Source: Coptis chinensis
Lineage: Eukaryota > Streptophyta > Magnoliopsida > Ranunculales > Ranunculaceae
DNA length: 64,000 bases
Direction of reading: 5' to 3'
NCBI GenBank assembly: GCA_015680905.1
Contig: CM027383.1
Coordinates: 94,004,001 to 94,068,000 of the forward strand
The stretch's first letter is position 1; each line of letters starts with the position of its first letter. Below the pieces are notes generated by a model. It did not search any database. It was not told the origin of the DNA and worked only from the letters and a program-made list of their open reading frames with translations. Below are positions 24,238 through 37,919 of this stretch, piece after piece. The position numbers and the translations under genes are program-made.

Positions 24238-26060
24238 CTTTTTAATTTATCATGTTTCAATGAAGGAATTTATCCTCCTCTAACAACTCTTGAACAAGGC
24301 AACTTTGTCAGTTACATGAACAAGGTAGCACTTTCTGAAAATCCATTATGAAGCGCCAACTATGCGGTAAGATGTGTGTACGTAAGTTGGGAATCTGACA
24401 ATCTGTAACGGAGAAGATTGGATTCTGGAACAACAATAACAGACAGCGTATTTTTGGAGTCAGATCAAACCTGCACCCATTTAGATCCAACAAGGCTAGT
24501 GTGTTTATCGGTTTACGCAAGCAAGTCTTCAAAGATTTAATTATTTTTTTCAGAAATTGACAAAATAAGAAAAAGAAAAGGAAACTTCCACTGCAAAGCA
24601 GATTGCGGTGGTAGACAAAGACTGCAATCACAATAATTTTATCACACATTTTCTTCGATGGATATACGGTATAGGATAATGATCTATTAGACCCCATTTG
24701 GTATTTTGTTAATTAACAAACATCATTTTCTTTGATTTCATAGCTTTAAAGTCTTAACATAGTTGTACGGTTGTACCTATGATCTACTTTAAAGTTGTAC
24801 ATTGTAATAAAAAAACGATTTGCAGAAGTTTGATATTGTAACTCCTTCTAACGACTTTACAGACAACAATTAAGACATGATATAATCAGCCAAACGGGGC
24901 CCTAAACATGTTGAACTTTTACCTATGCAATGTATTCAACTGAGCCAATTCAAGCACATGCCGGAATAAGAAAGAGAAAAACAGATAAGAAACTGAATCC
25001 AACTACTCCTGGTCTAGGGGTCTAGACTCTAGAGTAACATATTATTGCTTATCCCAGAAGCAAAACAGAAAACTGTCTCAATAAACTATTAGTGTTGATC
25101 AAGAAAAAAGTAAATTTGTTTGGTGGCCTGATCATGGTGAATTATAGCCTCCTCATTAAAAGTGAGGAAAGACCCAGTCTGAAATTTCAACTGGCTTTCG
25201 GTGTTACTGCTACTATGTGCCCTGTAGCTCTGAACTTCATAGTTCATAATTTTGTTTTAACATTTGTTTACCATAATAGCATCAATTAACAATATAGTAA
25301 TGTTCTGTGTCTGAACTCTGAATCAGACGGTCAAACCCCTACTGAAGTTGCATTGAAGCTACCTGACTTTGACTGGGTGAAATTGTTCCTGTCAATGTAT
25401 CTCATCTCATCTGCAAAATGGCTACTTCTTATGGTTGATATGAAATGGGACTACTTCCGTACCATCCATCTCTATTCTACTTTTAAAGGCCATTCCCCGA
25501 TCGAGCTCCAATTACATTGAAAAACTTACTGCCTGACAAAGCTCACCCTAAATTTTCTTTCTTAATAAGTTCAATAAATGACAACAATCAAGCTTGAGGG
25601 ATCGGTCTTGGGCATTGACAATCAAATCATGTTATTCCCGACCAACCACTTAAAAAATCATATATGGCAACTTGCATTAGGAAAACGCCTTCCTTTTACT
25701 GTTTCATGCAACACAATTTGTTTCAACATGCAACGAATCAGCACAAGTTTGGATTTCTACAAGTCAAGAAAATTGGGTAAAAGGTTCCTATAAAGTAGTT
25801 ATAATTTCTGTTATACAAGTTTTATAGAACTAAAATGAGTATGCCGGGTCCACTACAAGACTCTTTCAAAAATATATTTTAAAATGTTAATTTCTTTCTT
25901 GTAACAGTGGATACGGACATGCAGTTAGAAGGTTTGAATTTTATTCTCTAGAAGGCTAGAAGCAAAACACACAGACTTTAGTAACATATACATATATGAA
26001 TAACTTTCACCATCATAAACAGAATAAAAGATGTCTGAGCACCCTTAACATTGAAGTGTT
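24238..26060. other. Intergenic region upstream of the peroxidase
   Basis: No gene supported. A 129-codon minus ORF (24697-24308) is low-complexity and hydrophobic with no motif. The last few hundred bases are the presumed promoter region of the peroxidase. Confidence 0.5.
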
Positions 26061-26070
26061 TATAAATAGC
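26061..26070 (+). promoter_or_regulatory. TATA box of the peroxidase gene
   Basis: TATAAATAGC lies 68-77 bp upstream of the peroxidase ATG (26138), a normal plant TATA-to-ATG distance with a short leader. No other TATAAATA occurs in the preceding 200 bp. Confidence 0.6.
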
Positions 26071-26137
26071 AATATCACATTAGACAAAGATAAAGACATT
26101 AAGTGTAACTTGAAAATTTTACCTTCTGCTTATTAAC

Positions 26138-27401
<1,264 letters not shown>

Positions 27402-28642
27402 ACTAGAACGTAAAATTTACGGTCTTCAGTTTTATTATCTTCTAAGAAAGAAGTTGGCTATTGAATTCTTTTACATTTGATTGAGCAGTGCTAATGTAAG
27501 CTGTAGTGCAATGTCTTTTTGAATAAAATAATATGATAAAAGTAATACATATCGTTTTTTGCTAAACAACTATACACCGCTAACACATGCAAACTCACTA
27601 AAAGCGTGTAGCGTGTTGTTCATATGACAGTAACAAGCACACTATCATACCATGCCCAACAAATATACCTTAAAAATATAACAAGCAAGCAAGTCAATGG
27701 AAATTTCAATAGCCTTAGCAATGAGGTCTAAGGTTCATAGGGACCGTTTCTTTTATCGTTGAATAAAGTAGATTATCCAAGTGAATAAGATAATAAGAAC
27801 AGTTAATTTTTCTCCGACAACTGAAGGTAGTCTCGCTAATCTTGATATAATTGACGAATTTGATGCAAGGTTGTTACTTCTAAATTCTAGAAAGTCCGGA
27901 CTATATGCTAGTCGACAACTCGACATTGCAATCACAACTAAACTTAGATGTGTGCATGAGCACGCTGACCATGAAAGGTGCAACACGGTCTCTGAAGTCT
28001 GAAACTTAAATTCAATGACCTTTGTGTGTGAGTTGTCTGACTGCTGCCTACGCCAAAACAGTGAAACCCCCTTCCTCATCAGAGTGCAAACCAAAACCAA
28101 ATCAAAGGCCTCTCTGAACAACCGCCAAGAGGCCAGCTCAATAGCTTATCAGTGTTATTCCTTGTCTCAGCAGTGTCCAATTCTTTCAACCAATTATTTC
28201 CAATATTCCAACCTTAAGCTACAAATAGTTTAGTATTATCATGTAAATGTAGCTTCCAAGTACAATCGATAAAGAGAAGAGCAATTTCCAAAAATAAATC
28301 ACAGTAAACTGCAAAGTATGGATTCCATTATCCATCCTTCTGAGACACATATAGTGGTTGAACTCTTCCAGAAATGCATGGACGATATTAAATATGTCTG
28401 TATACTTATAATAAGTAGACTATATATAAAAACCAATTACTCAGCTTCCAACACCAATTCAGTGAGACATGTAACTATAAATACAAATAAGTAGAACCAA
28501 AACAAATGATGCCTAAGAAAATATGATATCGTCAATTTAAGTTACCTATACAAAGTACAAGAACGAGACTGTGAAACACTTTGAGGTTGCCCGGAACCAA
28601 ATAAATCCTGCCTTGGGCCTTTGCGATTAGAAGATAAGTAGT
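27402..28642. other. Intergenic between peroxidase and BLOS1
   Basis: 3' untranslated region of the peroxidase to about 27540, then sequence with no supported gene. Short ORFs on both strands (around 27753-28233) show no family motif. Confidence 0.5.
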
Positions 28643-29278
28643 TCAGGCTTGGTAAATGTTACGTATGGCAACATTAATACTCTTACAATCATAATCCATT
28701 ATCTTCATCCAATTTTCAAAGTCACCAATCTCCTGTGTTACCAAAAACCAAATGTTAACACTCCAGCTGTATTGACAAGTGTGTTGGGCAGTTTTGAGAT
28801 TATTCCTCCTTCAACTAAATTTATTACAAAACATGAAATTCAAGAATGTAAAAAGTGAAATTAAAACAAATGATTTTACTTTTACCTTTAATGCAGAATT
28901 AATAGAATGAGAAGCAGCAAGCCATTGATCAGTTTGTTTCGTGTACCGCAACACGGTAGCAGCTAATGCTCTAATCTCAAGTTCAATTCTCTTCTCATTT
29001 AAAAAAGATACTTGAACTCCCCCATTTACTGTTTCCACTAAAAGATCCGAAACATGTATTGCGGTTTTCAATGCTTCTTTCTTTGCTTTCTCTGTTTGTT
29101 GTTGGAGTTTAAGTGAGGTTTGGTTATGATCGTGTAGTAACTGATGTAACGAAGATTCTAATCCTTGTGGGCCCAAGATGTGTGTTTCTTGTTTCGATTT
29201 TTGTTTCTCGGTTCGATCAAACATTGAAGAAGAAGAAGAGAGAGTTGTAGTACGAGGAAGAAAGAGATTCGGACGCAT
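28643..29278 (-). CDS. BLOS1: BLOC-1 subunit 1 homologue (BLOS1)
   Basis: Plant BLOS1/GCN5L1-like protein; in plants it works with BLOS2 and sorting nexin 1 in endosome-to-vacuole sorting. Exon 1 is 29278-28886; exon 2 is 28732-28643; the GT-AG intron falls after SINSALK in phase 0. The conserved core is LESSLHQLLHDHNQTS, EKAKKEALKTAIHVSDLL, VETVNGGVQVSFLNEKRIE, RYTKQTDQWLAASHSINSA, then exon 2 EIGDFENWMKIMDYDCKSIN and VAIRNIYQA before TGA. Heptad-like helices fit a coiled-coil subunit. The frame is intact; with Met at 29278 it is 160 residues. The frame is open up to an ATG at 29371, and an internal ATG at 29224 gives a length closer to other plants, so the start is not settled. Exon 2 has no ORF of its own because it is only 29 codons. 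Confidence 0.9.
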
Positions 29279-29371
29279 CTTTGATTTTGAGTTCGGTTCC
29301 GTTTGTTGAAATGCAAAGTGTTTTAAGGCCTTAAACATAGGCCCAACCTGAAAGGCCCAATACAGGTCCAA

Positions 29372-31360
29372 CTAAAATGTTAAAAAGAAATTGAAGTTGA
29401 GATGCGTCATTGAAGGATACTGAAGATTTGTCCCCTTATTTTTGATAGATGACAACTTATCAAAGCTTCAGTGTCCCTTCATATAGAGGTAACTTGGGGT
29501 CCCAATTGTCTTAACTAGAATTTGGCATAGATGCTGCAAGTGGATGCCATTACCTTAGAATTCATGCACCTTTCCATTACTTCCTTCTATGTCGCCAGTT
29601 ATAAATCCTTTTCATCGATATTTTGGTACAAGATTCGAATCAAGTATGTCTTGGTTTAAATTCCTCGATCTGAGGAGGCTTTGCCTCGGGTAGGTAATTT
29701 GAGATAAAACCTACAGATAGTAGACACCAATAGGCCACTTGAGCAGTGGTCCAAAACCAATGTTGGCATACTAATGCATTGACCACGTTCTTTTGGGCTA
29801 TCATCGTCCTCGTCCGGCTTCGATTGCCTATGAAATCGGTATCACTGAAAATGATACAACTGACTTACAGACTTAGTAGCTAGTATATCACTATTTATAT
29901 CCAAATATAAGTTGCTTCTCATTTATTAAGAGTTATTACGAACTTTAGGCGTGCGCGAAGGAAATCAGAAAAAACCATTCCTAAGATTCCTTCTTGATGT
30001 AGGCATGTAGCCGTAACTAATTTTTCAACTTAAACATCAACATCCCCTACTTTCTCAGGCATGAAGATATTAGTCCCTACTGTGGTAAGCAACTTCAACA
30101 GAATCGGAACATGGACATATCTACGGTGAGAGGTTACCCATACGTACAGGGGCGGACTCTGCATTTCAACTCTCTCCTGGCTAAACAACGATAACAAGAG
30201 TCTTAAACAAAAAAAATAATAGACACATTCCAAAGAAACAATTGAAACACTAGAATTTACAAGTAGCCAAATATATATTAATTCATCAAAATATCTAATC
30301 AAGTTCGACTACAAATCTATTTAAAAAGTAAAACTACTTAAACGGTATTTTTATGGGTCTTGCGGGCGTCAAAATCATTTCTTTCCACAATTTTGATTCT
30401 AACAAGCACCAAAATTCAAATCCAAAGAAGAAAAATAATACATCTCGACACGACGACACATTAACACATAACATACAAAATTTTATAACCAACGAACCAT
30501 ATCAACATTTCAATTTTCAAACAACAATTTTCACATATCTAAAACCTACATTCCACCAAATCAAACAATGCAATTTAAGGACCCGACTTGTCTGTATCTC
30601 ATCGATAACTGTCATTCAAGTGAAATAAACTTAGGAGTCACTAAAATGCTATTGTAATTGAATGTGGTGTAGCTCAATCCATGGCCAAAAGCAAAGATGG
30701 TATTTCCGTTGTAGAACTAACTTATATGTTTGTCCAAGATAACCCTTTGCAGTATCTGGTCTGAGTTGCATTGAAGTTATGGGGAGCTTGGTTACGTATT
30801 CTTGTAATCTTGTGGAAACCAATATGAGTGGAAGTCAGCCAGCTAAAAGAACAATGAGAGAATACATAGTAAATATGATCTATCAGTATTGTCAGACCCT
30901 AACTAGCTAATTATGAAATGGTCTAGAAACAACAAAGTTTTATTTTCTCACCTGGGTTATATTTAGGTAGTATAGTATTTTTTTTTTTTCCAAAAAAGGA
31001 CCCCTATCAAGTCCTGGGTCCAAATTCTCTCCTAGGTAATGCATGATAATGATAATGATGTTCAGTTTAGCGTCCAAACCCTATTTTGTGGTTAAACACC
31101 ATTAACTTGCATAGAACAGACTAATTCAACCTCCATTTACTACGAAGTACTCCTTCAAAAAACTGCATTTGACTGAAAATCTGAAACAGTAGCCCTCTTC
31201 ATCAACCAACATTAATGTAATAATGCATTGACCACACAAATTAGCAATGTATTTGCCTTAGTCCAGTAATCCAGTTCGAGTACTTGCACATTCATATAAT
31301 TCACAATTCCAATTTTGAGCTTGTGTTAGTATCACTGAACATGATTGATGTTAAATTCTA
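29372..31360. other. Intergenic, no gene supported
   Basis: AT-rich sequence upstream of BLOS1 (its promoter side) and beyond. ORFs at 30302-30030 (minus) and 30353-30628 (plus) have no recognisable motif. A T-run at 30977-30990 is followed by CCAAAAAAGGACCCC. Confidence 0.5.
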
Positions 31361-33575
31361 TGTTAGTGGTGATGCTATGAGAGTTGTGACATTGATATAT
31401 TGAGAAAAACCAAGAAGAAAACATAATTGATAAGAGAGGAGACTAGAATAATAGGGTTAGAGTTTCTTATCTTGTTCTCCACCCAGAGTTACATATTTAT
31501 ACTAACCTCAAACGTGATAATAGAAACTATTAGATATGGATGTCCACACTTATAAAAACGTGGGACTTTACATATATGACATATTCTAATAGTCCCCCTC
31601 AAGAATTACAGCTTGAATGGTAGAAATAAAAGATAAGAATACAACTCTCCCTTCTGCATAGAATTGTCTTTATTTGAAGAACTTGAACAACTGTTGAGAC
31701 GAGACATTCTAGAAAGTGAAACTGTTGGTGTAGGCAATGACCTAACCTGAATACTGTAGGTGTACCACAATCACAAACTGAAATCATAACACCGGTTTAG
31801 TGGCTTGTTGTTTGGCTACTACTCACTCCATTCTCTGTTATGGCTGTCATAATATAAATTGAAAACAATAACACTGATTTGATGTGCGCTTCATAGCTAC
31901 TACTATCAATATCACTGTTAATGTCAACAAAATACTACTACGAGTACTCCCCGAATCTTGGTGCGCTTATAACTTGTCGCTACACGAATCTTGATGAGTG
32001 CAGTTTTAGACATGATCAAGCACGGAATATACATGCGGTTTTAGGCTTGATCTACACGAAACATACGTGCAGTTTAGGCATGACTGCTACCTGAATACTA
32101 ATGAGTGCAATTTAGGCATGACTGCTACCTAGAACATATGTGCAGTTTAGGCATGACTGCTACCTAGAACATACATATAATTTAGGCGTGACAGCTACCT
32201 AAAACATACGTGCATTTTAGGCTTGACTGCTATCTGAATACTGAATAGTGGGGATATCATATTGTTGAGATGTAGAGGAGGCGCACGCCCTTGGATATCC
32301 CTTGTCATGAAGTGAGTTCGCCAAGGCATGCTTGAATATGGAGACATAAGTACTCTTCCTCATACGTCTCCATATTCCCCACCCCCAAAGTTAGAATATA
32401 TAAGGTTACGTTGAAACATACAAAGGCTTGTCTATTCCAACTTGAACTTGAAACAGAGGGGACCAAATACTAACTTAATAAATAAACTGATCACCCCACC
32501 AATTCGAAACGTAAAACTTGATATTATACAACCAACCAATGCCCACTTCAAAAAACAATGTCCTCATACTCCAATGCACAAAAAAAAATTCTAACAGGAC
32601 CTATATCAAACAATACTTACTATAGAGGGTGGAGGGCGGGTCGCGCCTTTAGTAAGGCAATTAAGAGGAAGATAGAACTTCTGGAACAGTACCAGCAATT
32701 GAGGAAGATATAAAGAATAATTTCTTGCGAGATAGAGGTCGTGTGCCCCTATACTACTTCAAACAAACAACTTGATCATGTTCTAGAAACTGAGACAGAA
32801 GACATCAATACCAATTGCGTAGAAGCTTTCTTCAGAAAGCCACGGATGCGCTAAAAAATAAAGTAAACAAGGGCGCGGGGGCGCTCCGAGTACTAAGTCG
32901 ATATATATATATATTCCAAGAATAATAAAGGCGCGCACGCCGTAAATAGAGTAAATAAGGGCTTGGCCATCTCGAAAGCTCGTGTGTCGAAAAACATTCC
33001 AGTCGACTTCCAGGAGCAAAAATTCACGAGGGACTGCGAGATACATAGAGGTTGTACCCCTCTTATCAATACTAAGACAGAGAGATTGCAGAAGACGTAG
33101 ACTGCGGAAGCGAAACAATACTAAAAAACCAATACTGAGAAATTTCGGATCTCTCTCTTAGCATTCTTCAAACAAACTTTAAACACCAGTCGAAATTTCT
33201 TGTGAGAAAGATTAAAACTTGAATTGAATGCAATACTGAAAAACTTAAAAAGAATTGGTTTTTTTTTTTTTCTTGTATATTTATTTTGGGGGTTATATCT
33301 CCTAGCATACCACTAAACTTAGATTTGAACCTGATGCTCTGATATTATGTTAGTATTGATGCTAGAAGAGTTTAAACATGATTGTAATAAGAAATCAGTA
33401 AGAAGAAAAATGAAAAATAGTGGAAGCTAAAATAATAGGGTTAAAGTTTCTTATCTTGTTCTCTATCCAGAATTACATATTTATACTAATTTCAAACATG
33501 ATAATAGAAACTATTGGATATGGATGTCCACCGTTATAGAAACGTGAGACTTTAAATATATGACATATTATAATA
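31361..33575 (-). mobile_element. Short non-coding LTR retrotransposon (TRIM/LARD-like)
   Basis: Two ~230-bp direct repeats (31361-31591 and 33349-33575) starting TGTTAG on the plus strand flank 1.76 kb without pol. Read on the minus strand the right copy ends ..TAACA and is followed by TATCAGAGCATCAGG, similar to the initiator-Met tRNA primer-binding site. Before the left copy lies a purine tract, TTGAGGGGGAC. So 5' LTR, PBS, PPT and 3' LTR are all in the expected order. No clear target duplication flanks it, and the exact right edge (33575 or 33591) is uncertain. Confidence 0.75.
31997..32240. repeat. About seven copies of a ~35-bp tandem repeat
   Basis: Units of the type GTGCAGTTTAGGCATGACTG followed by CTACCTAGAACATAC. 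TTTAG starts at 32005, 32040, 32073, 32111, 32146, 32181 and 32216, so the period is 33-38 bp. The first two units are diverged. Inside the short LTR element. Confidence 0.85.
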
Positions 33576-34095
33576 GTGACATATTCTAATAATTGATATT
33601 GATATTGAATATCAATTGTTTCCGGATTGATATTTAGAGTTGGAGTCAAATTATTGCAACCATTATATAGACGCAGGCGGAATGTAGCTGGGAATACTGA
33701 TCATCAGGTCCACAAGAACCAATGTGATTCAAAAATGATGCAGAGGACATTGATATTCAAGATATAATCATTGCTGCATCAAAAAGGAATCTCTGGTGTA
33801 GAATTTGAACAACAGTGTCATTAGACTGGTCATTCCCACCTGCTTTTTCAGCATCAGTAACCCCCGGCATCATTTTTGAATCAAACAAAGTTTCAACTAA
33901 CTAACAGAATACTAGGAGCATAAATTGCAATGTGCTACAGTATACTTTTTTGGTTGGATTCAATATTTCATGCAGACTCAGGCGATAGCGCACATGGTCA
34001 TGGCTCCAACCCCTAAGACCGAGACTTCGGTTATGTTTTAGGCACATTCACTTTTTCAAAATATTTTTGTAGTTATTTGTAGGCATTGCAATACA
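33576..34095. other. Spacer between transposons
   Basis: No gene seen. Starts with a short ATTGATATTGATATTG repeat. Confidence 0.4.
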
Positions 34096-34103
34096 TGGTG
34101 CAC

Positions 34104-35274
34104 TAGGGGTGGGAATTTGGCCCTAACGAAATCCGCCCCCGATAAAGCCCTCACAACTAAAGCCCTCACAGAGTTTAGGGCGGGGCGGCCCTGCCCTAAT
34201 GCCTTCTAGGCGTGGCTAGGGCTAAGATTCTAAAACATAGGCCCGACCCTAACCAAGCCCTAACCGGCCCTGTTTTATACTTTCACTATAAATACACATA
34301 CCATAATTGTCCAACTCTTTGTTAAATATTTTCAATTAAAATAACATTGTCCTTTGTAATTTATCACTTACACCCAAGTGGTACTTCTAATAACTTATTT
34401 TATATAACAAAACTTGTCAACTTAGCAGCCCACGAAGAACAATGAAAGCACTAGCCTAATAAAAATAAAACTTTATTCCTTTGATCATCAAGTCAAAGTC
34501 CATAACTTATTATTCTCAATTTATTTTCTCACTTATTTCTTATAAATTATATTTTTATTCACATCCAAGCCAAGTCTAAAACTAAAGGTTTCCTTCCACA
34601 CCATTAAAGCAAAATACGAGCGGACATTTGTAACATAGAAACCAAAACAACCTTTTGTCGAAAAATGACATTTGTAATCTCAAACATTTCTCCATCACTT
34701 GTTCAAAAGCCAATATTTTCATTTCCATATACAAAGCTTGAATCACTTTTAAATTAGAAGAAAGGTAATATTATATTTGTTTGAATCTATTATAGAAATA
34801 ATTTATGATATTACAAATAGTTTAACAACTTCCATGACCCTTAACCAAAACTATTATGTTTCTTCTTTATATCTATTACTTCTTCCTTTAAAATGATAAT
34901 ATAATTATTTGCCTATGTATTTCAATGTTAAATGTAATTTTAGTGAGGTTTGAGTATAAGGAAGAACAAATTCCGAACTCTCGATGTACTTCAGTTCATT
35001 AGATTGTGGATGTGCATTTTAAATTTTTGGACTTATACAAGATTATTACTAGATTGGTTGGACTTTGAGTTTGTAGATTATTGTACATTTTTGTAATATA
35101 AATAAGTTTTAAAATTGATGTAGTAAAAAAAAATATATATATATAAAGCCCGACCCGGCAAAGCCTTTAAAGTGACCCGGCCGACCCGACCCTATGGTTT
35201 TAAGTCGGCTTGAATATCCGTTTAGACTTTAAATGTTTAGGGCCCGACCCGACCCGCCCATTGTTGTCCCCCCC
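34104..35274. mobile_element. Non-autonomous hAT element with perfect 8-bp target duplication
   Basis: A 1171-bp non-coding element bounded by TGGTGCAC on both sides (34096-34103 and 35275-35282). The ends are TAGGGGTGGGAA at left and, read inward from the right, GGGGGGGACAAC: short imperfect TIRs. GGCCC/GACCCGGC-rich blocks sit at 34130-34270 and 35140-35260, like the subterminal repeats of the hAT ending at 4131. The AT-rich interior has no ORF of note. Confidence 0.85.
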
Positions 35275-35282
35275 TGGTGCAC

Positions 35283-36046
35283 CATATGACCCTAACTCAG
35301 GTAGAGCAATAGGTCAAATATTAATATACTGTATCAGGTGTCCCAAAAGAAAAAAAAAATGTGATTTAATCGGGCACTCATCAAATTACATTGACAAGTT
35401 TTCGCCCTAAGTCCAACAACTAAGTCCAAGCCCAATACACTCTCCCACCTCAACGCATACCGGCTACTATTTTTTTCAAACTTTTTGTAACTGGTATCAT
35501 CTCTCTCGCGAGACTGAACCCCAAACAAAAAAAAAACTTCGAGTTTACATCATGTTCATACTTCGAGTGTTGAGTTGTGAATCAACAATGAGAATTGAAA
35601 TTGTCGATTTCACCCAATTCGAATCGTGGTCCATTTAAGTATATACTCAAACTTGATTGGGTTGATTAAACTTGATTAGGTTGATTAAATTTGATTGGGT
35701 GGAAGATTGAGTTAATTAAACTTGATTGGGGTGGAAGATTAGGTTGATAAAAACTGATGTTTTTTTAGAGTTTGGGTGGAAGATTGGGTTGATTAAACTT
35801 GAGTTCGAGTTTGCCTAAGCTTGATGAAGTCGTTTTCGAGTTTAGGTTGATTAAGTGGAAGTTGATTTTTAAAATGAACATCGTGACAAACAAACCGAAT
35901 TTTTTAAGTCCAAACAACCCAGCCATGTCTCCCAAAAGAGTCCCCAAACGACCGCTCTAAGTCGCCCAAGAGAGTTCCCAAACGACCCCGCCATGTTGTC
36001 TAGCAAAAAACTAAGAGTTTTATCTTAAACGACACGCGCAGACCAC
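35283..36046. other. Low-complexity intergenic region
   Basis: No gene. From 35640 to 35820 it holds a degenerate array of GGTTGATTAAACTTGATT and GGGTGGAAGATT motifs, an imperfect minisatellite. From 35930 a short CCCAAACGACC motif repeats. Confidence 0.5.
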
Positions 36047-36164
36047 TTGAGTGTACACTCAAACTACATGGTGAGATCGTTTGAGTGTACGCTCAAACTA
36101 TATGGTGACATCGTTTGAGTGTACACTCAAACTATATAGTGAGGTCGTTTGAGTGTACACTCAA
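36047..36164. repeat. 34-bp tandem repeat, four copies, each with a 16-bp palindrome
   Basis: TTGAGTGTACACTCAA occurs at 36047, 36081 (one A-to-G change), 36115 and 36149. The spacing is exactly 34 bp, with ACTATATGGTGACATCGT-like linkers between. Each core is self-complementary and could form a cruciform or be a dimeric protein site. Confidence 0.9.
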
Positions 36165-37411
36165 ATGACCCGAGAGATTCGTTATGGCGAAACCGGTTAA
36201 ATTGGTTGTTAAGCCTGGACTTTAATGACAAATTTGTAATATGACAAATTTGTAATTTTGGGGGGTTGCCCAATCCAATTTGATGAGTATACAGGAACCA
36301 AAAAAAAACAATGTATATCACGAATTTACTTCCACTGTGTTTGATTTTCTTTCCCAGTCAGTATGTGCTAAGAATGGTAAAGGTTGATCATCCGCAATGA
36401 TGTTAGGATTTACGAAATTTTGTTATGGACGTTTCTAAAGGTTGGTAAAGGCAGTGAAATGTACAATTCTTAAATCCATTCTTATTCCGCTTCTTTTTCT
36501 CTGACCTGGTAACTAAAAAATTGCATCGTACATAGTGGGCCAAGCATATATATGATTATATGGTACTACCGTACCAGCTAGCGCACTATGTGCAAAACCA
36601 CAGTCCACAGCCACAGAATGAACAAATGAACCCACTGACCCCTAAATCCTGCCTAAGAGTAGTACTCTCTTTATAGCGACCAAAACATTTTTAATCTTCT
36701 AAAGTAGGAAGCGGAGTGGCGACAACACGATTTTCTTCTTCCTTATCCTTTCTCTGTTTGAGCTTTATTCATCAGTGTTAAATAGTTAAGATTCAGAGGA
36801 AAGTTTTTTTTTTTTTTTTTCCGCTAATCAAGAAAGTATCTCATATATATATACAAACGATGGTGCAGTTTTACCAGTAACTATTACATTGAAATAAATT
36901 AAGTAATACACTTCTCTTGAAGTAACTGTCACTACGAATACTTTGTTCGTTCCCTCTCGGTACTTATACGCTGTCAGCCTATGAAGTTTAAGTTTAGGCT
37001 TAGAGAGTGGTTCCCTTTCTCTCATAAAAGCGGCGGTCTATATTAGAGCAAGCCGTTTTTCTTGTGTTCCAACTAATTATTCCGAATTGGAACAAACCAA
37101 TGGAATGGGTTCCGCACCCATGAACTACAAGACCAAAAAACAAGTTGGCTACTTTTTTTATCTGGTTTACAGTAGGAAAAGTTGAACAATCAAAACTCAA
37201 TATCTCAGAAGGCTTCTGTCACTGATTGAAGGGGTTTGAAAGCATTTAAAAAATAGTTCTCCATTTACGGTAGCTGAGTCGAAATTCTTGTCTCGTCGTA
37301 CTCTATTTTTTCCATTAAAAAAGTAATAGATGTTGTAGTAAAAAAAACCCAATGGCCTCTTTGGCTGCATCACACTCTTAAATTTTGAATAATTGCCTGT
37401 AAATTGAAAGC
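36165..37411. other. Intergenic, no gene supported
   Basis: AT-rich with a T-run at 36805-36820 and several short minus ORFs lacking motifs. Confidence 0.4.
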
Positions 37412-37919
37412 TTGTTTAGTAATTTTCAATAAAGAGATCTCATGCTCTCGCATAAAGTTGAAGAACAAATTAACTAATTTTAGGCTTGTCTAACTTCAAC
37501 TATAACCAAACCTTACCTAGACTTTCACGGTATCATTGATTTTAAACTCCCATAATTGTTAGTTGAGATTGAAAAAACTACTCTGTTGGTATTGGATAAC
37601 TTCATGAGAGAAGGGAAGGAACAAGAGTGCTCGGCCCAGTTTTCCAAAGTATTTTAGATTACACTTTGTTTAGTAATTTTCAATAAAGAGATCTCATGCT
37701 CTCGCATAAAGTTGAAGAACAAATTAACTAATTTTAGGCTTGTCTAACTTCAACTATAACCAAACCTTACCTAGACTTTCACGGTATCATTGATTTTAAA
37801 CTCCCATAATTGTTAGTTGAGATTGAAAAAACTACTCTGTTGGTATTGGATAACTTCATGAGAGAAGGGAAGGAACAAGAGTGCTCGGCCCAGTTTTCCA
37901 AAGTATTTTAGATTACACT
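37412..37919. repeat. 254-bp tandem duplication
   Basis: 37412-37665 and 37666-37919 appear identical base for base by eye. Neither copy has a gene. Either a very recent tandem duplication or an assembly duplication. Confidence 0.9.

Noticed and set aside
24308-24697. 129-codon minus ORF
   Set aside because: Low-complexity hydrophobic composition, no motif, no splice or promoter context.
36047-36164. CRISPR-like regular repeat array
   Set aside because: Plant nuclear context, linkers are themselves repeated rather than unique spacers, no cas genes.
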